From: SZUA-359 sp039809125
Lineage (GTDB): Bacteria > Patescibacteriota > Saccharimonadia > Saccharimonadales > Saccharimonadaceae
Length of the DNA: 64,000 bases
Assembly (NCBI GenBank): GCA_039809125.1
Contig: JBDHUM010000001.1
Span: forward strand, 1 to 64,000
Direction of reading: 5' to 3'
Positions within the stretch are counted from its first letter, which is position 1. Each line of letters begins with the position of its first letter. Positions 6,622 to 15,055 of this stretch are shown here, piece after piece. Position numbers and translations under genes: made by a program. The notes under the pieces are model-generated. The model had not been told where the DNA came from. It ran no database searches and saw only the letters and a list, made by a program, of their open reading frames with translations.

Positions 6622-7089
6622 ATGCAAACAAAACCTCATGGAAACATTGAGCAGTCATCCTTAAATCGTAAAAACGATTATCTTTACCGAATTTCTATAA
6701 AAACTCTTATTAGTAATAAATCCGGAGAAGTCCTAGTAGTAAAAGAGTCAGGTAGGACTTGGTGGGACTTTCCTGGTGGTGGAATGGATCATGGTGAGGA
6801 TATTAGATCAGCTATTGCCCGTGAGCTAAAGGAAGAGGTAAACTTTGAGGGTCAATTTGATTTTAATATTATTGGAGTCGAGGACCCTGCATACCTGCAA
6901 CATGCGAATGTTATGCAAGTTCGATTAATATTCGTAATTATACCTATGACGCTTCCTAAATCAGCAGGTGATGAAGCCGATGAAATCAAGTATGTAGACC
7001 CAAATGATTTAAAAGATTCAGATAATCTTGTTGAAAGAAAAGTGTATGAATATGCAACCATGGCATCGAATCGGAAATTTTCTTTCTGA
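6622..7089 (+). CDS. NUDIX hydrolase
   Basis: This 155-residue protein has the Nudix box at about residues 53-75: GGMDHGEDIRSAIARELKEE, fitting G-x5-E-x7-RE-hydrophobic-x-EE. The Gly normally following the EE pair is replaced (EEVNF). Such enzymes hydrolyse nucleoside diphosphates linked to another moiety; the substrate is not evident. The sequence before the box, WWDFPGG, is typical. TAAAAT at 6610-6615 lies 6 nt before the ATG, so the mRNA is probably leaderless. It is the first gene outside the integrated element. Confidence 0.85.
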   Translation: MQTKPHGNIEQSSLNRKNDYLYRISIKTLISNKSGEVLVVKESGRTWWDFPGGGMDHGEDIRSAIARELKEEVNFEGQFDFNIIGVEDPAYLQHANVMQVRLIFVIIPMTLPKSAGDEADEIKYVDPNDLKDSDNLVERKVYEYATMASNRKFSF

Positions 7090-7145
7090 AGTATACCCGC
7101 TGATCTCAGCCAAGTGTTGAACTTTTTAGTGTCGCTTCACGAACC

Positions 7146-7766
7146 CTATGCAACTTGTTGCCAGTTGATAAGCTCTAGATCTTTATCTACTATGTATTGC
7201 TTGACGGTTGGGTTGCAAATTGCAGCTAGCTCTTGTTCTCGTGGGTCATTGTAAGAACTGTGTTTTCGCAAATAGTCGTCGGAATAGCCACAATGCGCCA
7301 TAAGCTCGTTGTACTTGCCTGTGGCTTCATTAATAGATTTTTTGAGTTGAGCAACAGAACTGTCATTCGAATTTATGCCAAATGAGTTGATATGTTTTGC
7401 ATTAAAATTACGCACAGGTATGTTGTGAGTTTTGGAGTATGCTTCCAGAACCTCTTTTATACCTTCGTCTGTAGTGCGACGTTTATGCGTGTCTATGTGG
7501 TGTGGCATTTTACCTACAATAGTGACAAACTTTGCAATTTGCCGTTTTAGTTCGGCTTCCACATCTACGACTTCTTTTAATTCAAAATGTAAGCCTACAG
7601 ATAAATTAGGGTATTTTGTTAGGTTTTCGGCTTCCTTAGCGGCGATAGCGTTTACCATCACTGAAGTGCTGGTAACAATACCTTTTTTGTGTGCTTTAAT
7701 TATGCCTTTGTTTATGCTGTGACTGTAGCCAAAATCATCAGCATTTACAATCAAAAATTTTGTCAT
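7146..7766 (-). CDS. ChbG/YdjC-family carbohydrate deacetylase-like
   Basis: This 206-residue protein begins FLIVNADDFGYSHSINKGI, the metal-binding Asp-Asp signature of the YdjC/ChbG family. It also has SVGLHFEL and PHHIDTHKR, which supply further metal-binding His residues. Family members remove acetyl groups from oligosaccharides such as chitobiose. At 206 residues it is shorter than the usual 240-290, with the C-terminal part reduced. It follows the SDR gene by 7 bp on the same strand, so the two form one operon from the promoter at 8447-8452. Confidence 0.78.
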   Translation of the reverse strand: MTKFLIVNADDFGYSHSINKGIIKAHKKGIVTSTSVMVNAIAAKEAENLTKYPNLSVGLHFELKEVVDVEAELKRQIAKFVTIVGKMPHHIDTHKRRTTDEGIKEVLEAYSKTHNIPVRNFNAKHINSFGINSNDSSVAQLKKSINEATGKYNELMAHCGYSDDYLRKHSSYNDPREQELAAICNPTVKQYIVDKDLELINWQQVA

Positions 7767-7773
7767 AAATCAG

Positions 7774-8439
7774 CTACTTTCTATTGATGACGATTTCGCT
7801 AATCTCGGCTTGTTTTGGTGTTTCAACAATATTTACAAGTTCGTTTGCAATTATTTCTACCGGCATCCATTTTTTTGGATTTGGTAGCTGCTCACCGGTA
7901 ATTTTCTCAAGCATTTTATTTTGCATACCGCCAGGGCAGAAACTAATTGCTCGTGATTTTTTGTCCCTAAACAGTTCCTGTAAAGATTTGGTATAACCTC
8001 GAATTGCCCATTTACTGCTGGCATAGACGGGCTCGATTGCAGAACCCTTTGTTCCAGCCGTAGAAGAAACATTTATAATATCGGCCTCGTCTTTGATAAT
8101 TCTATCAATCAAAAAATTAACAAGATAAATTGTACCCATAACATTTGTAGAATACACATTTATGATGTCGCTAAATTGCTTTTTGTCTGTGCGGTCAAAC
8201 CGACTCATAATGCCCGCACAATTTATTAAAGTCGTAATTGGAGCGTCTAACTCCAAAACCTGCTTCGTTGCCTTTTCAATAGATTTTTCATCTGTTAAGT
8301 CAAGTACGATGTGTTTAATCCTATCGTCACTTGGTTTGGAGCGGGAAAGAGAGAAAACATCGTAGTCTTTTTCAAGCAAGAGTTGTGCGGTGGCAAAACC
8401 TAAACCATCGCTCGCACCAGTAATTAGCACTGTTTTCAT
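7774..8439 (-). CDS. SDR family short-chain dehydrogenase/reductase
   Basis: This 221-residue Rossmann-fold oxidoreductase has the cofactor motif TGASDGLG at residues 7-14, NCAG at about 92-95, and a catalytic Ser (INVSSTAG) with YASSK. A minus-strand TATAAT (8452-8447) lies 7 nt before the ATG, giving a leaderless start. It reads into the deacetylase gene. The substrate is unknown; a sugar or acyl carbonyl is possible given the neighbour. Confidence 0.88.
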   Translation of the reverse strand: MKTVLITGASDGLGFATAQLLLEKDYDVFSLSRSKPSDDRIKHIVLDLTDEKSIEKATKQVLELDAPITTLINCAGIMSRFDRTDKKQFSDIINVYSTNVMGTIYLVNFLIDRIIKDEADIINVSSTAGTKGSAIEPVYASSKWAIRGYTKSLQELFRDKKSRAISFCPGGMQNKMLEKITGEQLPNPKKWMPVEIIANELVNIVETPKQAEISEIVINRK

Positions 8440-8503
8440 AAAAGTAATTATATCATTTTTATGATAATTCCTTCACGACCGTGAGTAGACTCTGGGCTAA
8501 ACA

Positions 8504-8936
8504 TTATTCAACCGCATTACTTTTGTCTAATATATCGTACTTGCTCGTAAAGCGAAGATAATAACCAAATGGGTCAGTACAACGAAAATCCTTCAAGCCC
8601 CACGGTTGCTCGATGAGCGGTTCGACAACATTAGCGTACCCTTTTACACGTTCATAGAAGCCTTCAATATCATCTACCATCAAAACAACCTCGACGCCAT
8701 ATCCTCTTGGTGTATTCTTCGGAAATTGCTTGAAATAAGGCTGACTATAAACTTCGTTTGTGCCGCACCAAAAACACAATATGTTATTACCGTTCTTTAT
8801 AACTAGATAACCTTTTGCTCCTTCTGGGTGTCTTTCCCAAACTACCTTAAAACCAAGTTTTTTTGTAATATTTCTTTACAATAGAAAAATCTGGCACATG
8901 AAGTTCAAGTTGGATCTGATTGTATGTTGCTTTCAT
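8504..8936 (-). pseudogene. VOC/glyoxalase-fold gene with frameshift in an A7 run
   Basis: From ATG 8936 the protein reads MKATYNQIQLELHVPDFSIV then KKYYKKTWF and stops. Removing one A from the seven-A run (8858-8864) restores KKYYKKLGFKVVWERHPEGAKG and joins it in frame to the remaining 91 residues, which end at 8504. The joined product of about 143 residues has the two-half layout of a VOC (glyoxalase/bleomycin-resistance) domain, with DDIEGFYERV and TDPFGYYLRF in the second half. The ATG overlaps the upstream gene's TGA (ATGA). The A-run suggests slippage, a sequencing error or a true pseudogene. Confidence 0.8.
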
Positions 8937-9478
8937 AACTTTGTTTCCTCTAACAACTTTGTGCGTACTTTCTCGCTCATAACATTTGTACTGACATAGC
9001 CAAGTGCGTCAATGTCGGGGTCGTATAACTCAATCATATCTAGGTCGTTGCGGGGAAATACTCGCGCACCTTTAACGTTAGCACCGTCAATGAGTGATTG
9101 TTTGAGTTTGTCATACTCTGACTGCTCCAAATAAAAATCAACATCGCCAACTTGTGCACGATAAATGTCAGGCTTGCGAATATACAAATGCGTATAGGTC
9201 GTTTTCGGCACATCGTCCTGTGCGGGGATTACTATCGGTTCATACAACTCAAAGTATTTTTGATTTGGGTCGTCAGAAGGCTTTGCAATTTGTTTCCGTA
9301 TTTCTACCAGTCGTGCATATTCGTCATTATAGTGGCAAAAAATGCCCATATTGCCAGCATTTGGCAAGTATTTGTCGAATGACTGCTTGCATAGCTTATA
9401 ACAAGAGAAATGAACGTGCTTTACAGCTTCTAATAATTCTTCTTGGTTCTGAATAGGAGAAAAACGGTATAGTTTCAT
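8933..9478 (-). CDS. Hypothetical protein, 181 aa
   Basis: This soluble, acidic protein is one I do not recognise. The N-terminus reads MKLYRFSPIQNQEELLEAVKHVHFSCYKLCK, the middle has a Pro/Tyr-rich segment and the C-terminus ends in LLEETKL. It has no transmembrane segment or catalytic motif that I can name. A minus-strand TAAAAT box lies just upstream of the ATG, consistent with a leaderless start. It is translationally coupled (ATGA) to the glyoxalase-fold gene, so the pair forms an operon. Confidence 0.72.
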   Translation of the reverse strand: MKLYRFSPIQNQEELLEAVKHVHFSCYKLCKQSFDKYLPNAGNMGIFCHYNDEYARLVEIRKQIAKPSDDPNQKYFELYEPIVIPAQDDVPKTTYTHLYIRKPDIYRAQVGDVDFYLEQSEYDKLKQSLIDGANVKGARVFPRNDLDMIELYDPDIDALGYVSTNVMSEKVRTKLLEETKL

Positions 9479-9705
9479 ACCTATATTTTAACAAATTTTC
9501 CTCTGACTATGCGTTGCATGCGACACATAGTGGCTTTGGTGCTGCGAGCTATGCTGGCTCTTTAGGTTTTTGTCATGGTCGTACTTTAACGACCTGTCGA
9601 ATTTTTATGCACGCCTTACAAAACCTTACCTAAAGGCAGCCTCTTATATCATTTTCTTGTAATATTAAAATATATTACGGGTGAATTGAGTTTTCGTTTA
9701 ATGGC
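9479..9705. other. Intergenic region without gene
   Basis: I see no gene or RNA here. A small hairpin, GGTCGT (9577-9582) with ACGACC (9589-9594), may be a weak terminator between the two minus-strand units. The remainder is AT-rich. Confidence 0.4.
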
Positions 9706-11214
9706 TTAGCGTACGATTTCTACCATGTGAAATGTGGTGTCTTCACTTCCTGCAGATACGGTAAGCAGGAGGTCGCTTGCTGCTGCAAGGCCATTATTCA
9801 TACCAGACTTTGGAACAGTAAAAGACTTAGTAATCCATTTGTTAGTATTGGTTTTTGTCGTTCTAGTTGAACCAGTTTTCCAAACTAATTGCCAGCTCCC
9901 GCTGCCTGTATCTAAGTACGTTACTTTAACTGTTACGTTTGCAGCTAAACTTGCTAGGAACGCGTCATCGACACGAAGATAAAAAGTTCTTTTACTACTA
10001 CCTACATCAGTGCGACGAGCATATCTACCAAAACGCTGATTTAGCGGGCCTATGATTGATGAACCCTGATTGGAATCGATGTATACAGTGCTTGTGTTGC
10101 CACCTATTGAGCCATCATCGTTGTGAAGTGTTATGTATCTTGTGTAATTTCCTTTTGGATTGTTATCGGTACCGCGAAAAGCGATAAATGCCCCAGGGCA
10201 GGTATTTGGCGAGTTATGAAAACCAGCGTGCAAGTTTGAGAAAATAAAAGCACTTTGATATTCGATTTTGTCGGCTCCAGACATAGCTCGGTCTAGATCG
10301 TCACCGTATGTGGCTATATATGAAACGCCACGATCAAGCTCTAGTAGCTGGTTCCAGTATGCCCAAGATAATGGGTGGGTGTAGTAAGAGCATTCCCTAA
10401 AAGATTCATAGAAGCCCTTGGTCTTTCCGGATTTAACCCAATCATAATAGAGATTATTAACTCGAATCATATCGGCATCGGGCGTCCCGTTGGTGCCAAA
10501 CAGCCACCCCTTACTATTACCCAATAGTTCTTCGCGTAGCGATTCGCTAGTGTCAAAGTCGACAAACAGTTTTGACCTAAGTATAGTGGGGATATTGTCG
10601 ATTCCATTTTGAAAAGCTCCAAGAAAAATACGCATCACCTCTTCGTACTTGGCTTTTGCTATGCTGAAAGTCCAGTCGGCAGCAGCAGCTGCATTTGTGA
10701 TGACTACCTCGGGATCTCTAAGATCGAACATTTCGTTGCCAATAAGATTTGGTGTTGCTCGTACACCCAACACGACAGAACGTTTTGGATGTGAGCGAAC
10801 ATAATTGGCTAAGGCAACCAAAACTTCTTGGAGCAAAATTACGTAAAGCGGTTCCCAGTAGCGTGGAATATCCCAAGTGAAACGAGCATCTCGGTGTTCG
10901 CCTACTTTTACAATGCCTGGTTGACTATAGATCCAGGTCGGTTTGGTGGGCGAATTAAGCTGAAGAACAAACGGCTTACCGCCTGTGTAGAAAGTGTTAA
11001 TCGCAGTATTGAGTTTTGTAAAGTCGAATGTTGTGCGATTTGTCTGGATGTCTTTCCAGTCTAGAACGACCTGACCGGCTTTTGCATATGGATTTTCGAA
11101 CGGTGTCGTGGCTTTTTTCCATATCATATAGACTCCGTTTGGCCAGGTAAATAATGGCGGCTCTGAGCGGATGTTTCGAGATGCTTTCATTAATCTTCTT
11201 GCGCTAATGGACAT
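9706..11214 (-). CDS. Glycoside-hydrolase-like TIM-barrel protein
   Basis: The first ~340 residues of this 502-residue protein resemble the (beta/alpha)8 barrels of GH42/GH5-like enzymes: PNGVYMIWKKATTPFENP, QVVLDWKDIQTNRTTFDF (a typical 'W-x-x-I-x-x' opening), and a later YNQ/WNQLLELDRGVSY segment. The last ~150 residues are Ser/Thr/Gly-rich and beta-like, suggesting a carbohydrate-binding sandwich. I cannot place the catalytic acids with confidence. No signal peptide is visible, only a short basic N-terminus, so export is uncertain. A minus-strand TACAAT (11226-11221) lies 6 nt before the ATG. It is monocistronic. Confidence 0.55.
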   Translation of the reverse strand: MSISARRLMKASRNIRSEPPLFTWPNGVYMIWKKATTPFENPYAKAGQVVLDWKDIQTNRTTFDFTKLNTAINTFYTGGKPFVLQLNSPTKPTWIYSQPGIVKVGEHRDARFTWDIPRYWEPLYVILLQEVLVALANYVRSHPKRSVVLGVRATPNLIGNEMFDLRDPEVVITNAAAAADWTFSIAKAKYEEVMRIFLGAFQNGIDNIPTILRSKLFVDFDTSESLREELLGNSKGWLFGTNGTPDADMIRVNNLYYDWVKSGKTKGFYESFRECSYYTHPLSWAYWNQLLELDRGVSYIATYGDDLDRAMSGADKIEYQSAFIFSNLHAGFHNSPNTCPGAFIAFRGTDNNPKGNYTRYITLHNDDGSIGGNTSTVYIDSNQGSSIIGPLNQRFGRYARRTDVGSSKRTFYLRVDDAFLASLAANVTVKVTYLDTGSGSWQLVWKTGSTRTTKTNTNKWITKSFTVPKSGMNNGLAAASDLLLTVSAGSEDTTFHMVEIVR

Positions 11215-11455
11215 AATTTTATTGTAACATGGGCTCTAGAAGGGGTCTGTGAATGCTGGAGTAGTTTAGTACTAAGAGCTAAGCGACACAGGTGAGACAA
11301 CGGATGCACCTTCGAGTATCGAGCCAGTAAACGAATGGAGTACTATCACGGTTGTTTTTGTTGATGCTATTGTACATTCTTATCTTATATCAGAACAACC
11401 TAATAGATCAAATCGAACGTTAGTGGTGTTGCCGTCGGTAATTTTTATGAATAGT

Positions 11456-11485
11456 TTGTAATGCTCATGCTAACGGGTGTATACT
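11456..11485 (+). promoter_or_regulatory. Promoter of the phosphoketolase operon
   Basis: TTGTAA (11456-11461), an 18-bp spacer and TATACT (11480-11485) precede the ATG at 11495 by 9 nt. This supports the ATG over the upstream GTG at 11477, which lies before the -10 box. The 11215-11455 stretch before it shows no gene. Confidence 0.7.
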
Positions 11486-11494
11486 AAACGTATT

Positions 11495-13843
11495 ATGAAC
11501 AACAGTGAAAAACATTCGATGGGCAAGTATTTGCGTGCGGTTAACTACCTAACTGCAGCTCAGATTTTTTTGCAAGATAATTTTTTAAATTCACGTCCGG
11601 TAGTATTTGAGGATGTTAAGTCACGACTGCTCGGACATTGGGGAAGTAGTCCAGGTATCAATTTTGCTTACGCGCACTTGAGTCATTTTGCGAAGCGGTA
11701 TGATCAAGATATGATGTTTGTACTTGGGCCAGGACATGGTTTTCCGGCACTACAGGCGAATCTTTATCTTGAAGGGACATTATCTTACTTTGACTCCACC
11801 TTAACCATGGATATTGACGGTATTGCCAGGCTGTGTCGAGAATTTAGCTGGCCATACGGTTATCCGAGCCATTCTAATCCAGAAACACCAGGCGTAATCC
11901 TAGAAGGTGGCGAATTAGGCTATAGTTTGAGTACTAGTTATGGTGCTGTCATGGATAACCCTGATTTGATAGTCGCATGTTTGGTTGGTGATGGTGAAGC
12001 CGAAACGGGACCGACGGCTGGTGCGTGGCACCTCAATAAGCTTGTTAATCCGCACCAAAACGGTGTGGTTTTGCCAATACTACATCTAAATGGTTACAAA
12101 ATTAGCGCTCCTACAGTTTATGGACGAATGAGTAACTATGAATTAAAAACACTGTTTAGTGGGTATGGCTATGAGCCGATTATTGTTGATGCCACAACTG
12201 ATGGCAGTGCGCATGATAAAATGGCCAATGCCTTAGGTATGGCAAAAGAAATTATCGATGAAGTGCGTTCTCACCCCGATCACACTGCTCAGCGTTTGCC
12301 AATGATCGTAATGCGTACTCTAAAGGGATGGACGGGTGTGAAAGAACTAAATGGCGAAAAAGTTGAAGGTAATTGCTTGAGTCATCAGGTTGTATTGATG
12401 GAAGCGAAGACCGATGAACATCAATTAGCCCTACTAAACGAATGGCTTGAGGGCTATAATTTTGGTGAATTGTTTAGTGAGAAAGAGGGATTTGGCAGTT
12501 ATGTAAACGATATACTGCCAGAAAAAATGGATAAGCGCTTGGGTATGAGTAAGCATGCCCGTGGCGGCGATGCAGTGCACACACCGCTCGTATTACCTGA
12601 AGTTACGAAGCACATGGAAGATGCAACGGTTCCTGGTACGATGGGTAGTAGTAGTATGCGTCGTGCTGGGGAATATTTTAAAGATATTTTTGCGCTTAAT
12701 GCTGAAAAAAGAAACTTTCGATTTATGAGCCCGGACGAAACGTACAGCAATAAACTCGATGCTGTTTTTAGTGAGACCTCACGTGCTTGGCAGTGGCCAA
12801 TTGAGGAGTGGGATAAAGACCTATCGAGAGATGGTCGAGTAATGGAAATGCTTTCCGAACATAACATGCAGGGACTAATGCAGGGATATGTTTTGACAGG
12901 CCGTCATGCTATTTTTGCTAGTTACGAGGCATTTTTACAAATAGTGGGAAGTATGGTTGATCAGTATGCTAAGTTTCTCACCCAAAGCCGCGGTGTGCCA
13001 TGGCGGGGAACGATCCCGAGCATTAACTATATTTTGACAAGTAGCGGCTGGCGACAAGATCATAATGGCTTTAGCCACCAAAACCCAGGATTTATCGATG
13101 ATATCCTACGTCGTCAGAGCAATTTTAGCGATGTGTATTTTCCACCTGACGGCAACACAACATTAGTTGCTTTAGAAAAAATGATGACGAGCGTGCGCCA
13201 GATTAATGCGATTGTCGCAGGAAAAACAGTTGAGCCAAGATGGTTAAATCCGGAAATGGCTCGTCAACAAGTCGAAGCAGGATTAATGGTATGGGATTTT
13301 GCAAGTGATGAGAACCCAGATATCGTAATGGCTGCCGCCGGCGATTATCCAACGAAAGAGACGATGGCGGCAATCGATATTATCAAGGCCGAACGTCCAG
13401 ACGTGCGCCTGCGCTGCGTGAACGTCAGCAGTCTAACGACTCTTGGGTTTGGAACACTCAATAATACAGCTGATCAAAAAAGATTCGACCATGTTTTTAC
13501 TGAGGACAAACCAGTTATTTTTAACTTTCATGGCTATCCGCAAACGGTTAAGTCCGTACTATTTAACTATGCGGTCGATTCGACTCGATTTGATATTCGC
13601 GGCTACAAAGAAATTGGTAGTACGACAACGCCATTCGATATGCATGTACGCAACGAGACCAGTCGCTACCAATTAGCGATAGCGGCTTTTGAGCAACTTG
13701 GTCATGACAGCGTAATTCCTTACGAAGAAGCACAACACTTGATGGCAACCTATCAGGCTAAAGTCGATGCCAATACTGACTACATAAAGCGTAACGGTGT
13801 TGATATTCCGGCGATCGACGAGTGGGTATGGCGAGCACGTTAG
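11495..13843 (+). CDS. xfp: Xylulose-5-phosphate/fructose-6-phosphate phosphoketolase
   Basis: This 782-residue thiamine-diphosphate enzyme cleaves xylulose 5-phosphate or fructose 6-phosphate to acetyl-phosphate plus an aldose phosphate. Visible marks are GPGHGFPALQANLYLEGT, the ThDP-binding motif GDGEAETGP, and the conserved SSGWRQDHNGFSHQNPGF stretch. Length fits the family (about 790-820). Acetate kinase overlaps its 3' end, so acetyl-phosphate can be turned into ATP directly. This pair is a known core of sugar fermentation in lactic acid bacteria and several CPR lineages. Confidence 0.96.
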   Translation: MNNSEKHSMGKYLRAVNYLTAAQIFLQDNFLNSRPVVFEDVKSRLLGHWGSSPGINFAYAHLSHFAKRYDQDMMFVLGPGHGFPALQANLYLEGTLSYFDSTLTMDIDGIARLCREFSWPYGYPSHSNPETPGVILEGGELGYSLSTSYGAVMDNPDLIVACLVGDGEAETGPTAGAWHLNKLVNPHQNGVVLPILHLNGYKISAPTVYGRMSNYELKTLFSGYGYEPIIVDATTDGSAHDKMANALGMAKEIIDEVRSHPDHTAQRLPMIVMRTLKGWTGVKELNGEKVEGNCLSHQVVLMEAKTDEHQLALLNEWLEGYNFGELFSEKEGFGSYVNDILPEKMDKRLGMSKHARGGDAVHTPLVLPEVTKHMEDATVPGTMGSSSMRRAGEYFKDIFALNAEKRNFRFMSPDETYSNKLDAVFSETSRAWQWPIEEWDKDLSRDGRVMEMLSEHNMQGLMQGYVLTGRHAIFASYEAFLQIVGSMVDQYAKFLTQSRGVPWRGTIPSINYILTSSGWRQDHNGFSHQNPGFIDDILRRQSNFSDVYFPPDGNTTLVALEKMMTSVRQINAIVAGKTVEPRWLNPEMARQQVEAGLMVWDFASDENPDIVMAAAGDYPTKETMAAIDIIKAERPDVRLRCVNVSSLTTLGFGTLNNTADQKRFDHVFTEDKPVIFNFHGYPQTVKSVLFNYAVDSTRFDIRGYKEIGSTTTPFDMHVRNETSRYQLAIAAFEQLGHDSVIPYEEAQHLMATYQAKVDANTDYIKRNGVDIPAIDEWVWRAR

Positions 13844-15030
13844 CACATCGATTGATTCTAGTTGCTAATCCTGGTAGCTCGAGTCGTAAGTATGCTTTGT
13901 TCGATGAAAACCTACATCAACGAGCTGGGCTGCATGTGGAGATTGAAGATGGTAAAATTGTAGCGACGCTGCAGCATGTAGGTGAACTGCGAAAAGTATC
14001 TACTAAAATTTTGTCGATTGATGAAGCCGCTAAGCATGTCTTGGATATTTTTAAAAAATATCACATCATCACTGAGGATGAAAAGATTGGTGCGATTGGT
14101 CTGCGAGTTGTAGCGCCTAGTTCTTTTTTTCTTAAGCATCAACTTATTAGCGATGAAGTGGTGGACAAACTAAAAAAACTACGTGAATTTGCGCCGCTAC
14201 ACATTGAAGCGATGCTTGGAGAACTTGAGATATTACGAAAACATTTTGCCTCTACGCCAATTGTAGCTGTTTCGGACAGTGCTTTTCATATCAGCAAACC
14301 AAGTTTTGCTTGGAATTACGGCATAAAATTATCGGATGCAGATAATTTTGATATAAAACGATTTGGCTACCACGGGCTGTCGGCTGAAGCGGTTATTACT
14401 AATCTGCAAGAAGGTGGTAAATTGACACCAAAGGTTATTGTTTGCCATATTGGTAGCGGTTCATCGGTTAGTGCTGTATTTCACGGCAGGAGTGTTGATA
14501 CGACGATGGGTTTTTCACCACTTGAAGGAGTTGTGATGGCAACACGCAGCGGCACTATCGATTATGGTGCGGTGAAAGCCCTGCAGTATCATTTACAATT
14601 AAGCAACAAACAACTTGAAGGTTACTTACATAAAGCGAGCGGACTAAAAGGATTGGGAGGCAGTGAGGATATTAGACAGCTCATTGCTAGGGAGAGTAAG
14701 GGAAGTGAGAGTGCTCGTCTTGCATTATCAACCTTAGTGTATTCGTTTCATAAGTCAATTGGCGCAATGGTTGCAGCGTTAAACGGGGTTGACTCGTTGG
14801 TATTTACTGGGACCGCGGGAGAACGGTCTTCTTATTTACGCGAGCGAATTGTTAAGAACTTAGCGTATTGCGATTTTTGGATAGATAAAGCCGAAAACGA
14901 ACGCTGCCGTTTGCCTTTACGCCGTCGGACAATTTCAGCAAAGGCACGGTCGAAGCCAATTTTTGTTGTACCGACTCATGAAGCTAGGCAGATCGCCGTC
15001 CACACAATAACTAACTGCCTACCAAAATAG
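13828..15030 (+). CDS. ackA: Acetate kinase
   Basis: This 400-residue ASKHA-fold kinase converts acetyl-phosphate and ADP to acetate and ATP. It has VANPGSSSRKYALF at the N-terminus, FGYHGLSAE, CHIGSGSSVSAV and DTTMGFSPLEGVVMATRSGTID, the typical signatures. The usual GGIGEN motif near the C-terminus is changed to FTGTAGERS, so the sequence is divergent. ATG 13828 overlaps the phosphoketolase gene by 16 nt, so the two are translationally coupled. Confidence 0.93.
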   Translation: MASTLAHRLILVANPGSSSRKYALFDENLHQRAGLHVEIEDGKIVATLQHVGELRKVSTKILSIDEAAKHVLDIFKKYHIITEDEKIGAIGLRVVAPSSFFLKHQLISDEVVDKLKKLREFAPLHIEAMLGELEILRKHFASTPIVAVSDSAFHISKPSFAWNYGIKLSDADNFDIKRFGYHGLSAEAVITNLQEGGKLTPKVIVCHIGSGSSVSAVFHGRSVDTTMGFSPLEGVVMATRSGTIDYGAVKALQYHLQLSNKQLEGYLHKASGLKGLGGSEDIRQLIARESKGSESARLALSTLVYSFHKSIGAMVAALNGVDSLVFTGTAGERSSYLRERIVKNLAYCDFWIDKAENERCRLPLRRRTISAKARSKPIFVVPTHEARQIAVHTITNCLPK

Positions 15031-15055
15031 TAAACTGTAGTACAATATCAGCTGT

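Noticed and set aside
12499..12867. A 122-codon minus-strand frame inside phosphoketolase
   Set aside because: It is antisense to a conserved enzyme and has no independent promoter or homologous motif that I can see.
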